This document shows, piece after piece, positions 1-6,482 of a stretch of 19,288 nt of DNA. Origin of the DNA: Alphaproteobacteria bacterium UBA3637 (GTDB lineage Bacteria; Pseudomonadota; Alphaproteobacteria; CAAHEQ01; UBA3637); NCBI GenBank assembly GCA_002373615.1, contig DFKU01000037.1, forward strand, positions 1 to 19,288. The letters are read 5' to 3'. Position 1 is the first letter of the stretch; the number at the start of each line of letters is the position of its first letter. A program made the translations under genes and the position numbers. Below the pieces are notes generated by a model. That model searched no databases. It had not been told where the DNA came from and saw only the letters and a list, made by a program, of their open reading frames with translations.

Positions 1-5
1 TCGCA

Positions 6-45
6 ATGACAATGAGGGGGTGGAATGTCCACATTCCACTGTCAT
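6..45. repeat. Hairpin-bearing partial repeat at left edge
   Basis: A perfect 8-bp inverted repeat, TGGAATGT (21-28) and ACATTCCA (31-38) with a 2-nt loop, is flanked by ATGAC (6-10) and GTCAT (41-45), which can also pair. It abuts the larger palindrome at 41-143 and shares its GTCAT end, so it may be the edge of a second, nested or truncated copy of the same type of repeat. Nothing here looks coding. Confidence 0.5.
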
Positions 46-143
46 CCTTGGGGCAGCATCAGCTGAACCCGAGGATCCAGCGGTATGGTATTCTTTATTA
101 TTGAATATCATTCTGCTGGATACCCGATCAGGTCGGGTATGAC
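41..143. repeat. Dispersed palindromic repeat (cloverleaf type)
   Basis: The ends GTCAT (41-45) and ATGAC (139-143) pair. Inside are a hairpin CCTTGGG/CCCGAGG (46-52, 68-74), a stem ATCCAGC/GCTGGAT (75-81, 115-121) and a hairpin ACCCGA/TCGGGT (122-127, 133-138). This GTCATCC...GAGGATCCAGC pattern resembles intergenic palindromic repeats that are numerous in several alphaproteobacterial genomes; that resemblance is from memory. It has no coding capacity and may be a non-autonomous mobile repeat. Only one copy lies in this window, so its repeat nature cannot be proved here. Confidence 0.65.
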
Positions 144-211
144 ATATTGAATTTATATTATTTGTTTTTTTTAACATAGTTTGCCCCTTTTGTTGAATGT
201 TAAAATGATTA

Positions 212-242
212 AACCACCGTTTAAAAAAACGGTGGTTATTTT
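212..242. terminator. Intrinsic terminator-like hairpin
   Basis: AACCACCGTTT (212-222) and AAACGGTGGTT (227-237) form an 11-bp perfect stem around an AAAA loop, followed by ATTTT. The reverse strand has only a short T-rich tail (ATCATTTT), so the plus direction is slightly favoured. It would end transcription entering from the left, before the parC promoter. The gene it serves lies outside the window. Confidence 0.6.
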
Positions 243-258
243 GCGCTGCCGCGCAAAA
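239..258. other. Perfect GC-centred hairpin
   Basis: TTTTGCGC (239-246) and GCGCAAAA (251-258) form an 8-bp perfect stem with a 4-nt loop, directly after the hairpin at 212-237. It may be a second, back-up terminator element. The rest of 259-420 holds only the GT microsatellite and A/T-rich sequence with no supported gene. Confidence 0.45.
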
Positions 259-274
259 AATTTCTTAGCAACAC

Positions 275-312
<38 letters not shown>

Positions 313-446
313 AAAATCAGGCTTCTGAGCGTTTTGACCTTTTTAAAAATTCCTTTTTTAACACACATTTTTATCCCTTTTTTTAATTTCCTGATTCCTT
401 TTTAGACGAAAATTTTTTGTATGTCAAGACTTATTAAAAAAAAGAC

Positions 447-475
447 TTGCTTTTTTGGGGGAAGTTCCCTAAAAT
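447..475 (+). promoter_or_regulatory. Promoter of parC
   Basis: -35 TTGCTT (447-452), 17-bp spacer, -10 TAAAAT (470-475). Predicted transcription start is about 482-484, at or just before the ATG at 484. The spacer contains GGGAA-G-TTCCC (459-469), a short inverted repeat that could be an operator. Confidence 0.65.
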
Positions 476-483
476 ACCTTATT

Positions 484-2700
484 ATGACAGAAGAAACGAC
501 ACATAAAATTCAAGAACAACAGCTGGCGGATGCGCTGTCCGAACGGTATTTGGCGTATGCCTTGTCCACGATCGTGGCGCGGTCTTTGCCGGATGTGCGT
601 GACGGTTTAAAACCTGTGCACCGCCGTTTATTGTGGGCCATGCGTCAATTAAAGTTGGATCCTGACAAAGGCTTTAAAAAATGTGCCCGTGTGGTGGGGG
701 ACGTCATTGGTAAATACCACCCGCATGGGGATAGTTCTGTGTATGATGCTATGGTGCGTTTGGCGCAGGATTTTGCAGTGCGCTACCCTTTGGTGGATGG
801 GCAAGGCAATTTTGGCAACATTGATGGGGATGGGGCGGCGGCCATGCGTTATACGGAAGCACGCCTGACCCCTGTGGCACTGGCTTTGATGGAAGGGTTG
901 GACGATAATGCGGTGGATTTTGAGCCCACCTATGATGGCGAAGATGAAGAACCCGTTGTGATGCCTGCCATGTTCCCCAATTTGCTGGCCAACGGATCCA
1001 GTGGGATTGCTGTCGGTATGGCCACGAACATTGCGCCCCATAATGTGGGCGAAATCTGCGACGCTCTTTTGTACTTATTACAACACCCGGAGGCCTCGGT
1101 TGCTAAATTGACGGACTTTGTGTTGGGGCCAGATTTTCCAACCGGTGGTGTCTTGGTGGAATCAAAGGAAAATATTGTTAAAGTCTATACCGAAGGCAAA
1201 GGGCCCTTGAAACTGCGGGCGCGCTGGGAAGTGGAAGATTTGGGACATGGGCAATACCAAATTGTGGTAACGGAAATTCCCTATGGCGTTGTGAAGTCTG
1301 ATTTGATTATGAAAATCGCCAAATTATTGATGGCGAAAAAGTTGCCCTTGCTGGCCGATATTCGTGACGAATCCGCCGACAAAGTGCGCATCGTGTTGGA
1401 GCCAAAATCCCGCTCGGTGGTCGCTGAACAGTTGATGGAGCACCTGTTCCGCAATTCCGATTTGCAGGTCAATTTCAACATGAACATGAATGTGTTGGAT
1501 GCCGACCATACGCCCAAGGTGATGAGTTTGGCGGAAGTCCTGACCGCCTTTTTAAAACACCGTGAAGAAGTATTGATTCGTCGCGCGAAATTTCGTTTGG
1601 ATAAAATTGCGCACCGCATGGAACTCTTGCAGGGCTTTTTGACGGCTTACCTGAATCTGGATCGCGTGATTGAAATTATCCGAAATGAGGATGAGCCAAA
1701 GCCCATTATGATGGCCGAATTTTCGCTTTCTGATATTCAAGCTGAAGCCATTTTGAATATGAAATTGCGCTCTCTCCGTCGCTTGGAAGAAATGCAGCTT
1801 CGCAATGAATTTGAAGAATTGGCACTGGAAAAAGCGGGGTTGGAAAATCTGCTTTCTGATGGCGATCTCAGAAAAGCGCGCCTTGCCGAAGAAATCAAGA
1901 AAATCAAGGCCGATTTTGGGCAAAAAACAGAATTGGGCAAACGCCGCACCGAAATTGCCGGTGCTGTCCAAATGGTGGAAATGTCCATTGAAACCATGAT
2001 TGAAAAAGAACCCATTACGGTGGTCCTGTCTAAACAAGGATGGATTCGCGCCCTGAAAGGCACTGTGGATGAAGCCGATATCAAATTCAAAGAAGGCGAC
2101 AGTTTGTCGTGCTTGGTGAAAGCCTACACCACCGACCATATCATGTTATTTGCCACAAATGGCAGATTCTATTCTATTTTGGGTAACGATATTACAGGGG
2201 GGCGTGGCTTTGGGGCGCCGGTGAGATTGGCCATTGACCTGCCCGAAGATGCAGATGTCATCACCATGTTCGTTTTCCAAGCGGATAAAAAATTGTTGGT
2301 GGCGTCCCGTAACGGCAAGGGCTTTATTGTGGAAACGAATAACATTATTGCCCAAACGCGTGCGGGGAAAATCATTTTGAATTTGGCCGATGGCGATAAG
2401 GCATGGGTATGTGAACCCGCTGAGGGGGATTCGGTGGCGGTGATGGGTAACAATCGTAAATTGTTGGTCTTTAAGGCCGAAGAAATCCCGACTATGGTTC
2501 GTGGATCAGGCGTGATTTTACAAAAGTATCAAGAAGCAAAACTATCCGATGTGCGTTTCTTTAACTGGACAGAGGGCCTCACCTATCCATCGGGGAATGG
2601 GATGCACGTCGAACCCGACATGTCTAATTGGTTGGGGCGTCGTGCGACAGTCGGCAAATTCCCCCCTGTGGGTTTCCCACGAAACAATAAGTTTCATTAA
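484..2700 (+). CDS. parC: DNA topoisomerase IV subunit A
   Basis: ParC cuts and rejoins DNA as the A subunit of topoisomerase IV, with ParE as partner, to unlink daughter chromosomes. The 738-residue product has the family's opening YLAYALSTIVARSLPDVRDG, the GKYHPHGDSS segment of the quinolone-resistance region, and the catalytic tyrosine Y123 in AAMRYTEARL. The C-terminal blades end in GRRATVGKFPPVGFPR as in alphaproteobacterial ParC, and no GyrA box was seen, which argues for ParC over GyrA. An in-frame ATG at 421 would add 21 residues, but it lies upstream of the predicted transcription start and has no ribosome binding site; homology begins near 484. There is no good Shine-Dalgarno before 484 either, so leaderless translation is likely. 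No terminator was seen before the next promoter at 2705. Confidence 0.95.
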   Translation: MTEETTHKIQEQQLADALSERYLAYALSTIVARSLPDVRDGLKPVHRRLLWAMRQLKLDPDKGFKKCARVVGDVIGKYHPHGDSSVYDAMVRLAQDFAVRYPLVDGQGNFGNIDGDGAAAMRYTEARLTPVALALMEGLDDNAVDFEPTYDGEDEEPVVMPAMFPNLLANGSSGIAVGMATNIAPHNVGEICDALLYLLQHPEASVAKLTDFVLGPDFPTGGVLVESKENIVKVYTEGKGPLKLRARWEVEDLGHGQYQIVVTEIPYGVVKSDLIMKIAKLLMAKKLPLLADIRDESADKVRIVLEPKSRSVVAEQLMEHLFRNSDLQVNFNMNMNVLDADHTPKVMSLAEVLTAFLKHREEVLIRRAKFRLDKIAHRMELLQGFLTAYLNLDRVIEIIRNEDEPKPIMMAEFSLSDIQAEAILNMKLRSLRRLEEMQLRNEFEELALEKAGLENLLSDGDLRKARLAEEIKKIKADFGQKTELGKRRTEIAGAVQMVEMSIETMIEKEPITVVLSKQGWIRALKGTVDEADIKFKEGDSLSCLVKAYTTDHIMLFATNGRFYSILGNDITGGRGFGAPVRLAIDLPEDADVITMFVFQADKKLLVASRNGKGFIVETNNIIAQTRAGKIILNLADGDKAWVCEPAEGDSVAVMGNNRKLLVFKAEEIPTMVRGSGVILQKYQEAKLSDVRFFNWTEGLTYPSGNGMHVEPDMSNWLGRRATVGKFPPVGFPRNNKFH

Positions 2701-2704
2701 TTCC

Positions 2705-2733
2705 TTGCAATAGTTTTTTTATTATGTTAGAAT
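2705..2733 (+). promoter_or_regulatory. Promoter of the pilin leader RNA
   Basis: -35 TTGCAA (2705-2710), 17-bp spacer, -10 TAGAAT (2728-2733), starting 5 bp after the parC stop. Predicted start is about 2740-2741, exactly where a perfect 8-bp hairpin begins (GTCCAAGA 2741-2748, TCTTGGAC 2753-2760). Confidence 0.7.
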
Positions 2734-2740
2734 AGCTTTT

Positions 2741-2933
2741 GTCCAAGAGGCGTCTTGGACAGGAAGTGTAAGAACTTCATTATTTCGCAAGTCCTGAACA
2801 AGGAAAGAATTTAAAGCCTAAAAGTCCGAAAGGGCTGGAAGGCGGTAAAATAAGCCTTATGCGGTGAATATGCCGCACTATCTTGCGAAATATAGTTCTT
2901 AACTTCCAGTCGCTGAAAGCGACGTTTTTATTT
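2741..2933 (+). ncRNA. Structured pilin leader RNA (leader A), unknown family
   Basis: This ~190-nt stretch separates the promoter from the pilin gene. After a 5' cap hairpin (2741-2760), a long interrupted helix closes the element: GGAAGT/ACTTCC (2762-2767, 2902-2907), AAGAACT/AGTTCTT (2770-2776, 2894-2900) and ATTTCGCAAG/CTTGCGAAAT (2782-2791, 2882-2891). Inside are AGTCC-GAAA-GGGCT (2823-2836), AAGGC/GCCTT (2839-2843, 2854-2858) and TGCGG/CCGCA (2860-2864, 2873-2877). An intrinsic terminator follows at 2909-2929. No open frame is apparent. I recognise no known riboswitch, 6S, SRP, tmRNA or RNase P signature. It could be an attenuating leader of the pilin gene or an independent small RNA. 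CTTCC (2903-2907) can pair with either the 5' GGAAG or the pilin ribosome binding site GGAAG (2939-2943), which would suit a switch. Confidence 0.65.
2909..2933 (+). terminator. Intrinsic terminator inside pilin leader A
   Basis: GTCGCT (2909-2914) and AGCGAC (2918-2923) form a GC-rich 6-bp stem with a GAA loop, followed by GTTTTTATTT. It ends 23 nt before the pilin ATG, with no room for another promoter, so pilin expression requires read-through or a start inside the leader. Confidence 0.75.
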
Positions 2934-2955
2934 AATAAGGAAGGAGAAAAACGCA

Positions 2956-4086
2956 ATGAATAAAAAATCACAATCTGGCCGAAGTTTGCTGGAAATGTTG
3001 GGGACTTTGACAATCATGGGAATTATCACGATGGTGGGGCTAGCTGCTTTTAATCGTGCGATGAACAGTCATCATGCCAACACGATTTTATATGAAGTGA
3101 ATCAGCGCGTTCATGCCTGTGTCCTTGAATTAGATCTGATGAATCGAGAAAAGTGTTTGTTGGCAGAATATCCTGATAAGATTGAGGGAAAATATCCCGT
3201 CTCTGTGGAAAAAGTCAATGCTGATTTTTTTAAGATAAAAGTGGGGGAGGTTGAAAAAAATATTTGTACCCAAATTAAAACAAAAGGGTTTTCTTTGGCG
3301 GGGAAAATAGAGCCTGAAACTTGTGCGAATTTAAATCAAATGGTTTTTGTGTTTAACACAGATTTAAATGGGAAAGAATGTCAAAAAGACAGTGATTGTA
3401 CGGTTTGCGGCCATTGTGTAGAGGGATCTTGTGCACAGGTATGCGAAACCCCTGAACCAGATGATGATAAAAATTGTGGCAAAAACGAATGCGTTGTGTA
3501 TGACGAAGAAACAAACTCTTGTCAATATCAATGCGTCCAAAAGGAATGGCTGGAAAGTACTGGGAAACAATGGATTGATACTGGTTATGTCGCAACAGAA
3601 AATACTCGTATATTGGCTAAATTATATACTGATGTAGCAAGTAATAGGAACTGGTTTGGTGGTGCTGTTTCTGGTAGTGGCTCATCAGCTTATGGTTTTT
3701 GTTTTAACGCTATGAACAGGTCAAATATTGAATACGTATTTGGCGATTCAGGATGGAGAAATATCTCTGCACAAGGACAGCAAGTTGTAGGAGCAGACTT
3801 TACGGTAGATTTCAGTAAAGATGGGGTTATAATAAATGATACACTTATAGAAATACCTTCATATACTACTTTTACTGCGCGAACCGCAAACTTGTTTTTA
3901 TTTGTTCGTTCTAATGGCGCATCAAGAATAAGTGGCAAGATGTATTATAACAAAATCTGGGACAATGGCGTGCTTGTAAGAAATTTCATTCCTGTTCTAT
4001 CGCCTGAGGGGGAGGCCTGCCTATTTGATAAGGTTAGCCAAAAACTTTTTTGTAATGCAGGATCCGGGGAATTTAAAACAAATTAA
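2956..4086 (+). CDS. Pilin-like protein with C-terminal LamG-like module
   Basis: A 376-residue exported protein. The N-terminus carries a type IV prepilin-like signal: cleavage G8|R9, then RSLLE with Glu at +5, and a hydrophobic helix to about residue 30. Arg at +1 is unusual (normally Phe or Met). Next come a small core with an ICTQI...C...FVFNTDLNG pattern (about 103-138) and a cysteine-rich segment (CQKDSDC, CGHC; about 140-194). The module from residue 197 to the end starts EWLESTGKQWIDTGY and ends in RNFIPVLSPEGEACLFDKV and NAGSGEF, a concanavalin/LamG-like domain that is, from memory, common in gut bacterial and phage surface proteins. That module has six ATA, two AGG and three AGA codons, unlike parC, and looks acquired. 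Ribosome binding site AAGGAG at 2941-2946. The assembly machinery is not in the window, so pilus versus type II secretion is open. Confidence 0.8.
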   Translation: MNKKSQSGRSLLEMLGTLTIMGIITMVGLAAFNRAMNSHHANTILYEVNQRVHACVLELDLMNREKCLLAEYPDKIEGKYPVSVEKVNADFFKIKVGEVEKNICTQIKTKGFSLAGKIEPETCANLNQMVFVFNTDLNGKECQKDSDCTVCGHCVEGSCAQVCETPEPDDDKNCGKNECVVYDEETNSCQYQCVQKEWLESTGKQWIDTGYVATENTRILAKLYTDVASNRNWFGGAVSGSGSSAYGFCFNAMNRSNIEYVFGDSGWRNISAQGQQVVGADFTVDFSKDGVIINDTLIEIPSYTTFTARTANLFLFVRSNGASRISGKMYYNKIWDNGVLVRNFIPVLSPEGEACLFDKVSQKLFCNAGSGEFKTN

Positions 4087-4092
4087 GGCCTA

Positions 4093-4121
4093 TTGCAAAA
4101 AGGGGGGAATCATGCTATAAC
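4093..4121 (+). promoter_or_regulatory. Promoter of the glycosyltransferase
   Basis: -35 TTGCAA (4093-4098), 17-bp spacer, -10 TATAAC (4116-4121) preceded by TGC (extended -10). Predicted start is about 4128, giving a ~14-nt leader with AAGGAGG at 4131-4137 before the ATG at 4142. The pilin stop codon is only 7 bp upstream of the -35 box. Confidence 0.8.
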
Positions 4122-4141
4122 CCATATAAAAAGGAGGTCTT

Positions 4142-5263
4142 ATGAAAAGTATCATTCAGGTTTTACCGGCCTTGAATCAAGGGGGCGTGGAACGCGGGAC
4201 CGTTGAAATTGCAAGCGCCCTTCAAAAAGCAGGTATTCCCAACTATGTGATTTCATCGGGGGGCAAAATGGTGCCAGAACTGGAACGCATGGGCGTGGAA
4301 CATATCACGATTCCCGCCGCCACTAAAAACCCATTTAAAATTTTGTTGAATGCAGGGAAAATGGCCCAGATTTTTAAAGAAAAGAATGCCGGGCTTATCC
4401 ATGTGCGCTCACGGGCGCCGGCATGGAGTGTGAAGTTGGCCAGCCAAAAAACGGGCATTCCCTATATTGCCAGCTATCATGGCGTTTATGGAATTCAACC
4501 CGCTCTTAAAAAACTTTATAATCAAGTCATGCTTCAGGGGCAAAAGGTCATTGCTGTTTCCAATCATGTCAAAAAGCATATTTTGGATAATTACAACTGC
4601 CCTGAAGACAAAATTATCGTCATTCATCGGGGGGCAGACGTAGAAAAATTTAACCCTGATTTGGTGTCCGATGAACAAATAAAAACCCTAAAACAAAAAT
4701 ACCAGATTCCTTTGGATAAACCTGTTATCACGTTGGTGGGTCGACTGACGGCTTGGAAAGGGCAAAAGGTTTTATTAAAGGCCTGTCAAAAAATGCATCA
4801 CCAAGATTTTGTGTGCTTGTTTGTGGGCTCAGATCAGGGGCGCATTGAATATCACAAGGAATTGGAGCAAATGGCACAAGACTTGAAACAACAAGTTATT
4901 TTTGTGGATTCTTGTCAAGAAATGCCCGCTTTGTATGCCCTGAGCGATATTGTGGTGGCACCCTCTTTGGACCCAGAGGCGTTTGGCCGTGTGATTACCG
5001 AAGCGCAGGCCATGAAAAGAATAGTTGTTGCCTCAGCCCATGGCGGGGCATGTGAGTCCATTCAAGACGGCGTCTCGGGCTTTTTAACACCCGTTGGGGA
5101 TGTGGATGCATTGGCCAATACTTTGGATAAAATTTTGGATATGTCCAATGAGGAGAAAGCAAAGTTGCAGGAACAGGCCTGCGCTTCCGTCCATCAAAAC
5201 TTTACCATTCAAAAAATGTGCGATAAAACTTTGGCCCTTTATCGGGACTTTTTAGGGGAGTAA
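4142..5263 (+). CDS. GT4-family glycosyltransferase
   Basis: A cytoplasmic, retaining GT-B enzyme of 373 residues that transfers a sugar from a nucleotide-sugar donor, probably to a lipid-linked or surface glycan; the substrate cannot be told. The N-terminal acceptor half starts with IIQVLPALNQGGVERGTVEIA, where the glycine-rich loop and Glu17 are typical. The donor half has VGRLTAWKGQ with Arg201 and Lys206 for phosphate binding, and the E-x7-E motif at E279 and E287 in PEAFGRVITEA. Lipopolysaccharide core or capsule transferases share this arrangement. It is a single-gene unit with its own promoter and a strong ribosome binding site, so no pathway neighbours help. Decoration of the adjacent pilin is possible, but rests on proximity alone. 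Confidence 0.88.
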   Translation: MKSIIQVLPALNQGGVERGTVEIASALQKAGIPNYVISSGGKMVPELERMGVEHITIPAATKNPFKILLNAGKMAQIFKEKNAGLIHVRSRAPAWSVKLASQKTGIPYIASYHGVYGIQPALKKLYNQVMLQGQKVIAVSNHVKKHILDNYNCPEDKIIVIHRGADVEKFNPDLVSDEQIKTLKQKYQIPLDKPVITLVGRLTAWKGQKVLLKACQKMHHQDFVCLFVGSDQGRIEYHKELEQMAQDLKQQVIFVDSCQEMPALYALSDIVVAPSLDPEAFGRVITEAQAMKRIVVASAHGGACESIQDGVSGFLTPVGDVDALANTLDKILDMSNEEKAKLQEQACASVHQNFTIQKMCDKTLALYRDFLGE

Positions 5264-5267
5264 AATA

Positions 5268-5284
5268 TCCCCCATTAGGGGGGA
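5268..5284. terminator. Hairpin after the glycosyltransferase
   Basis: TCCCCC (5268-5273) and GGGGGGA (5278-5284) form a strong stem with an ATTA loop, 4 nt after the stop codon. The plus strand follows with AAAATT, not a T-run; the minus strand follows with TATTTTA. It may act as a weak bidirectional terminator between the convergent glycosyltransferase and rlmN units. Confidence 0.45.
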
Positions 5285-5290
5285 AAATTA

Positions 5291-5367
5291 CTCACAAAGG
5301 GCGTGTCTATCCTGCCAGATAGCGCCATGAAATGATTATAATCAGTGAGGGATATTGTCGCACTATC
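5291..5367. other. Structured intergenic segment, possible RNA
   Basis: CTCAC (5291-5295) and GTGAG (5345-5349) enclose a hairpin, GGCG-tgt-CTATC (5300-5311) with GATAGCGCC (5318-5326), and the perfect palindrome TGATTATAATCA (5333-5344). After it comes CGCACTATC (5359-5367), also present in pilin leader A at 2874-2882 in a similar context. No promoter was found on either strand. It may be a small RNA, a decayed relative of the pilin leader, or just structured spacer. Confidence 0.3.
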
Positions 5368-5381
5368 ATCAAAAATACAAC

Positions 5382-5429
5382 CAGTAAAGATGACGCTTTT
5401 AGCTCTAACAAACAAAATAAAAGTTACTG
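5382..5429 (-). terminator. Possible rlmN terminator
   Basis: CAGTAA (5382-5387) and CTTTTA (5396-5401) pair with the contiguous TAAAAG-TTACTG (5418-5429), leaving an 8-nt bulge. On the minus strand this is followed by GTTGTATTTTTG. It sits just after the rlmN stop codon. The stem is A/T-rich and bulged, so this call is weak. Confidence 0.35.
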
Positions 5430-5435
5430 AAGCTC

Positions 5436-6482
5436 TTATTTTTTTGCTGACTTTAATTGACCGCAGGCAGCCATGATATCTTCCCCGCGCGAACGGCGAA
5501 TAGGTGCTGCGATAAAACGATCTTCCAGATACTTTGAAAATTTATGCATCGTGTTATTGGATGAACATTCAAAAGGACACCCTTCCCATGGGTGAAATGG
5601 AATCAGATTAAATTTAACTTCCAAATCTTTCACTAAAGGAATCAGTTGTTCAGCGCACTCCAGGGAGTCATTGATTCCCTTTAACATGACATACTCCATG
5701 GTAATATAATGACGATGTTCACAACGCATTTGATATTCTTTGCAGGCTTTCATCAGTACCGCCAGAGGAAATTTGTGATTGACGGGCATAATTTTGTTGC
5801 GGATTTCATCTGTGGGGGCATGCAAGCTGATGGCCAATTTCACCCCTAAATCAGCCAGCTCGGGAATTTTATCTGCTCGCCCAGAAGTACTGACTGTAAT
5901 TTTGCGCTTGGAAAACGCCATCCCATCCCCATCATTTAAAATCTGCAAGGCTTTTTTTAAGTTATCAAAGTTGCAAAGAGGTTCCCCCATTCCCATGACA
6001 ACAATATTGGACAAGAGTCTGTTTTCATCTGTTTTGGTAGGCCATTCATGATAGGAATCCCGTGCCGACATCACTTGTCCCACAATTTCGCCAGCCGTTA
6101 AATTGCGCTGACATTTTTGGGTGCCTGTATGGCAAAATTTACAGCCCTGTGCACAACCGACTTGCGTGGAAATACACACGGCGCCCCGATCTGTTTCTGG
6201 AATATAGACGCATTCCACCCGCGCGCCGTCTAAAAATTCCATCAACCATTTGTGTGTGCCATCAACGGAGGTTTGCTCTGCGACAATTTTTGGGTGTGTG
6301 AGGGTATAGTTTTCCTTTAATTTTGTGCGAAAATCTTTGGACAAATTCAACATTTTATCAAAGTCCACTTCGCCTTTATTGTAAATCCATTGCCACAGTT
6401 GTTTTGCCCGAAAAGGCTTTTCGCCAATTGAAATTAATTCTTCTTTTAATTCATCAAAGGATAGTCCAATTAATTCTTTCAT
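5436..6482 (-). CDS. rlmN: 23S rRNA A2503/tRNA A37 C2-methyltransferase RlmN
   Basis: A radical-SAM enzyme that methylates C2 of adenine 2503 in 23S rRNA, and adenine 37 of some tRNAs in enterobacteria. The 348-residue protein has the radical-SAM cluster motif C110-x3-C114-x2-C117 in VGCAQGCKFC. The two mechanism cysteines of the family are both visible: C103, seven residues before the cluster as in E. coli, and C340, the methyl-carrying cysteine in GEDIMAACGQL. VMGMGEPLCNFDN follows the usual order. The start ATG (6482) overlaps the stop of the upstream IalB-family gene as ATGA, implying translational coupling from one promoter near 7012-7040. The IalB-rlmN pairing is, from memory, common in alphaproteobacteria. 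Confidence 0.96.
   Translation of the reverse strand: MKELIGLSFDELKEELISIGEKPFRAKQLWQWIYNKGEVDFDKMLNLSKDFRTKLKENYTLTHPKIVAEQTSVDGTHKWLMEFLDGARVECVYIPETDRGAVCISTQVGCAQGCKFCHTGTQKCQRNLTAGEIVGQVMSARDSYHEWPTKTDENRLLSNIVVMGMGEPLCNFDNLKKALQILNDGDGMAFSKRKITVSTSGRADKIPELADLGVKLAISLHAPTDEIRNKIMPVNHKFPLAVLMKACKEYQMRCEHRHYITMEYVMLKGINDSLECAEQLIPLVKDLEVKFNLIPFHPWEGCPFECSSNNTMHKFSKYLEDRFIAAPIRRSRGEDIMAACGQLKSAKK

Noticed and set aside
421..483. Upstream in-frame ATG of parC
   Set aside because: It lies before the predicted transcription start, has no ribosome binding site, and adds a lysine- and aromatic-rich lead not typical of ParC.
649..2453. Several minus-strand open frames inside parC (up to 195 codons)
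   Set aside because: Shadow frames of a strongly conserved gene, with composition following parC codon structure and no start signals.
2741..2933. Leader A as FMN riboswitch, 6S RNA, SRP RNA, tmRNA or c-di-GMP riboswitch
   Set aside because: A GGCGGTAA-like stretch recalls part of the FMN class and the rod shape recalls 6S, but the other conserved blocks of those families are absent. c-di-GMP-I is attractive before a pilin gene, but its conserved core was not found.
3541..4086. LamG-like tail as evidence of a prophage
   Set aside because: No capsid, tail, terminase or integrase genes nearby; the domain is fused in frame to a pilin head.
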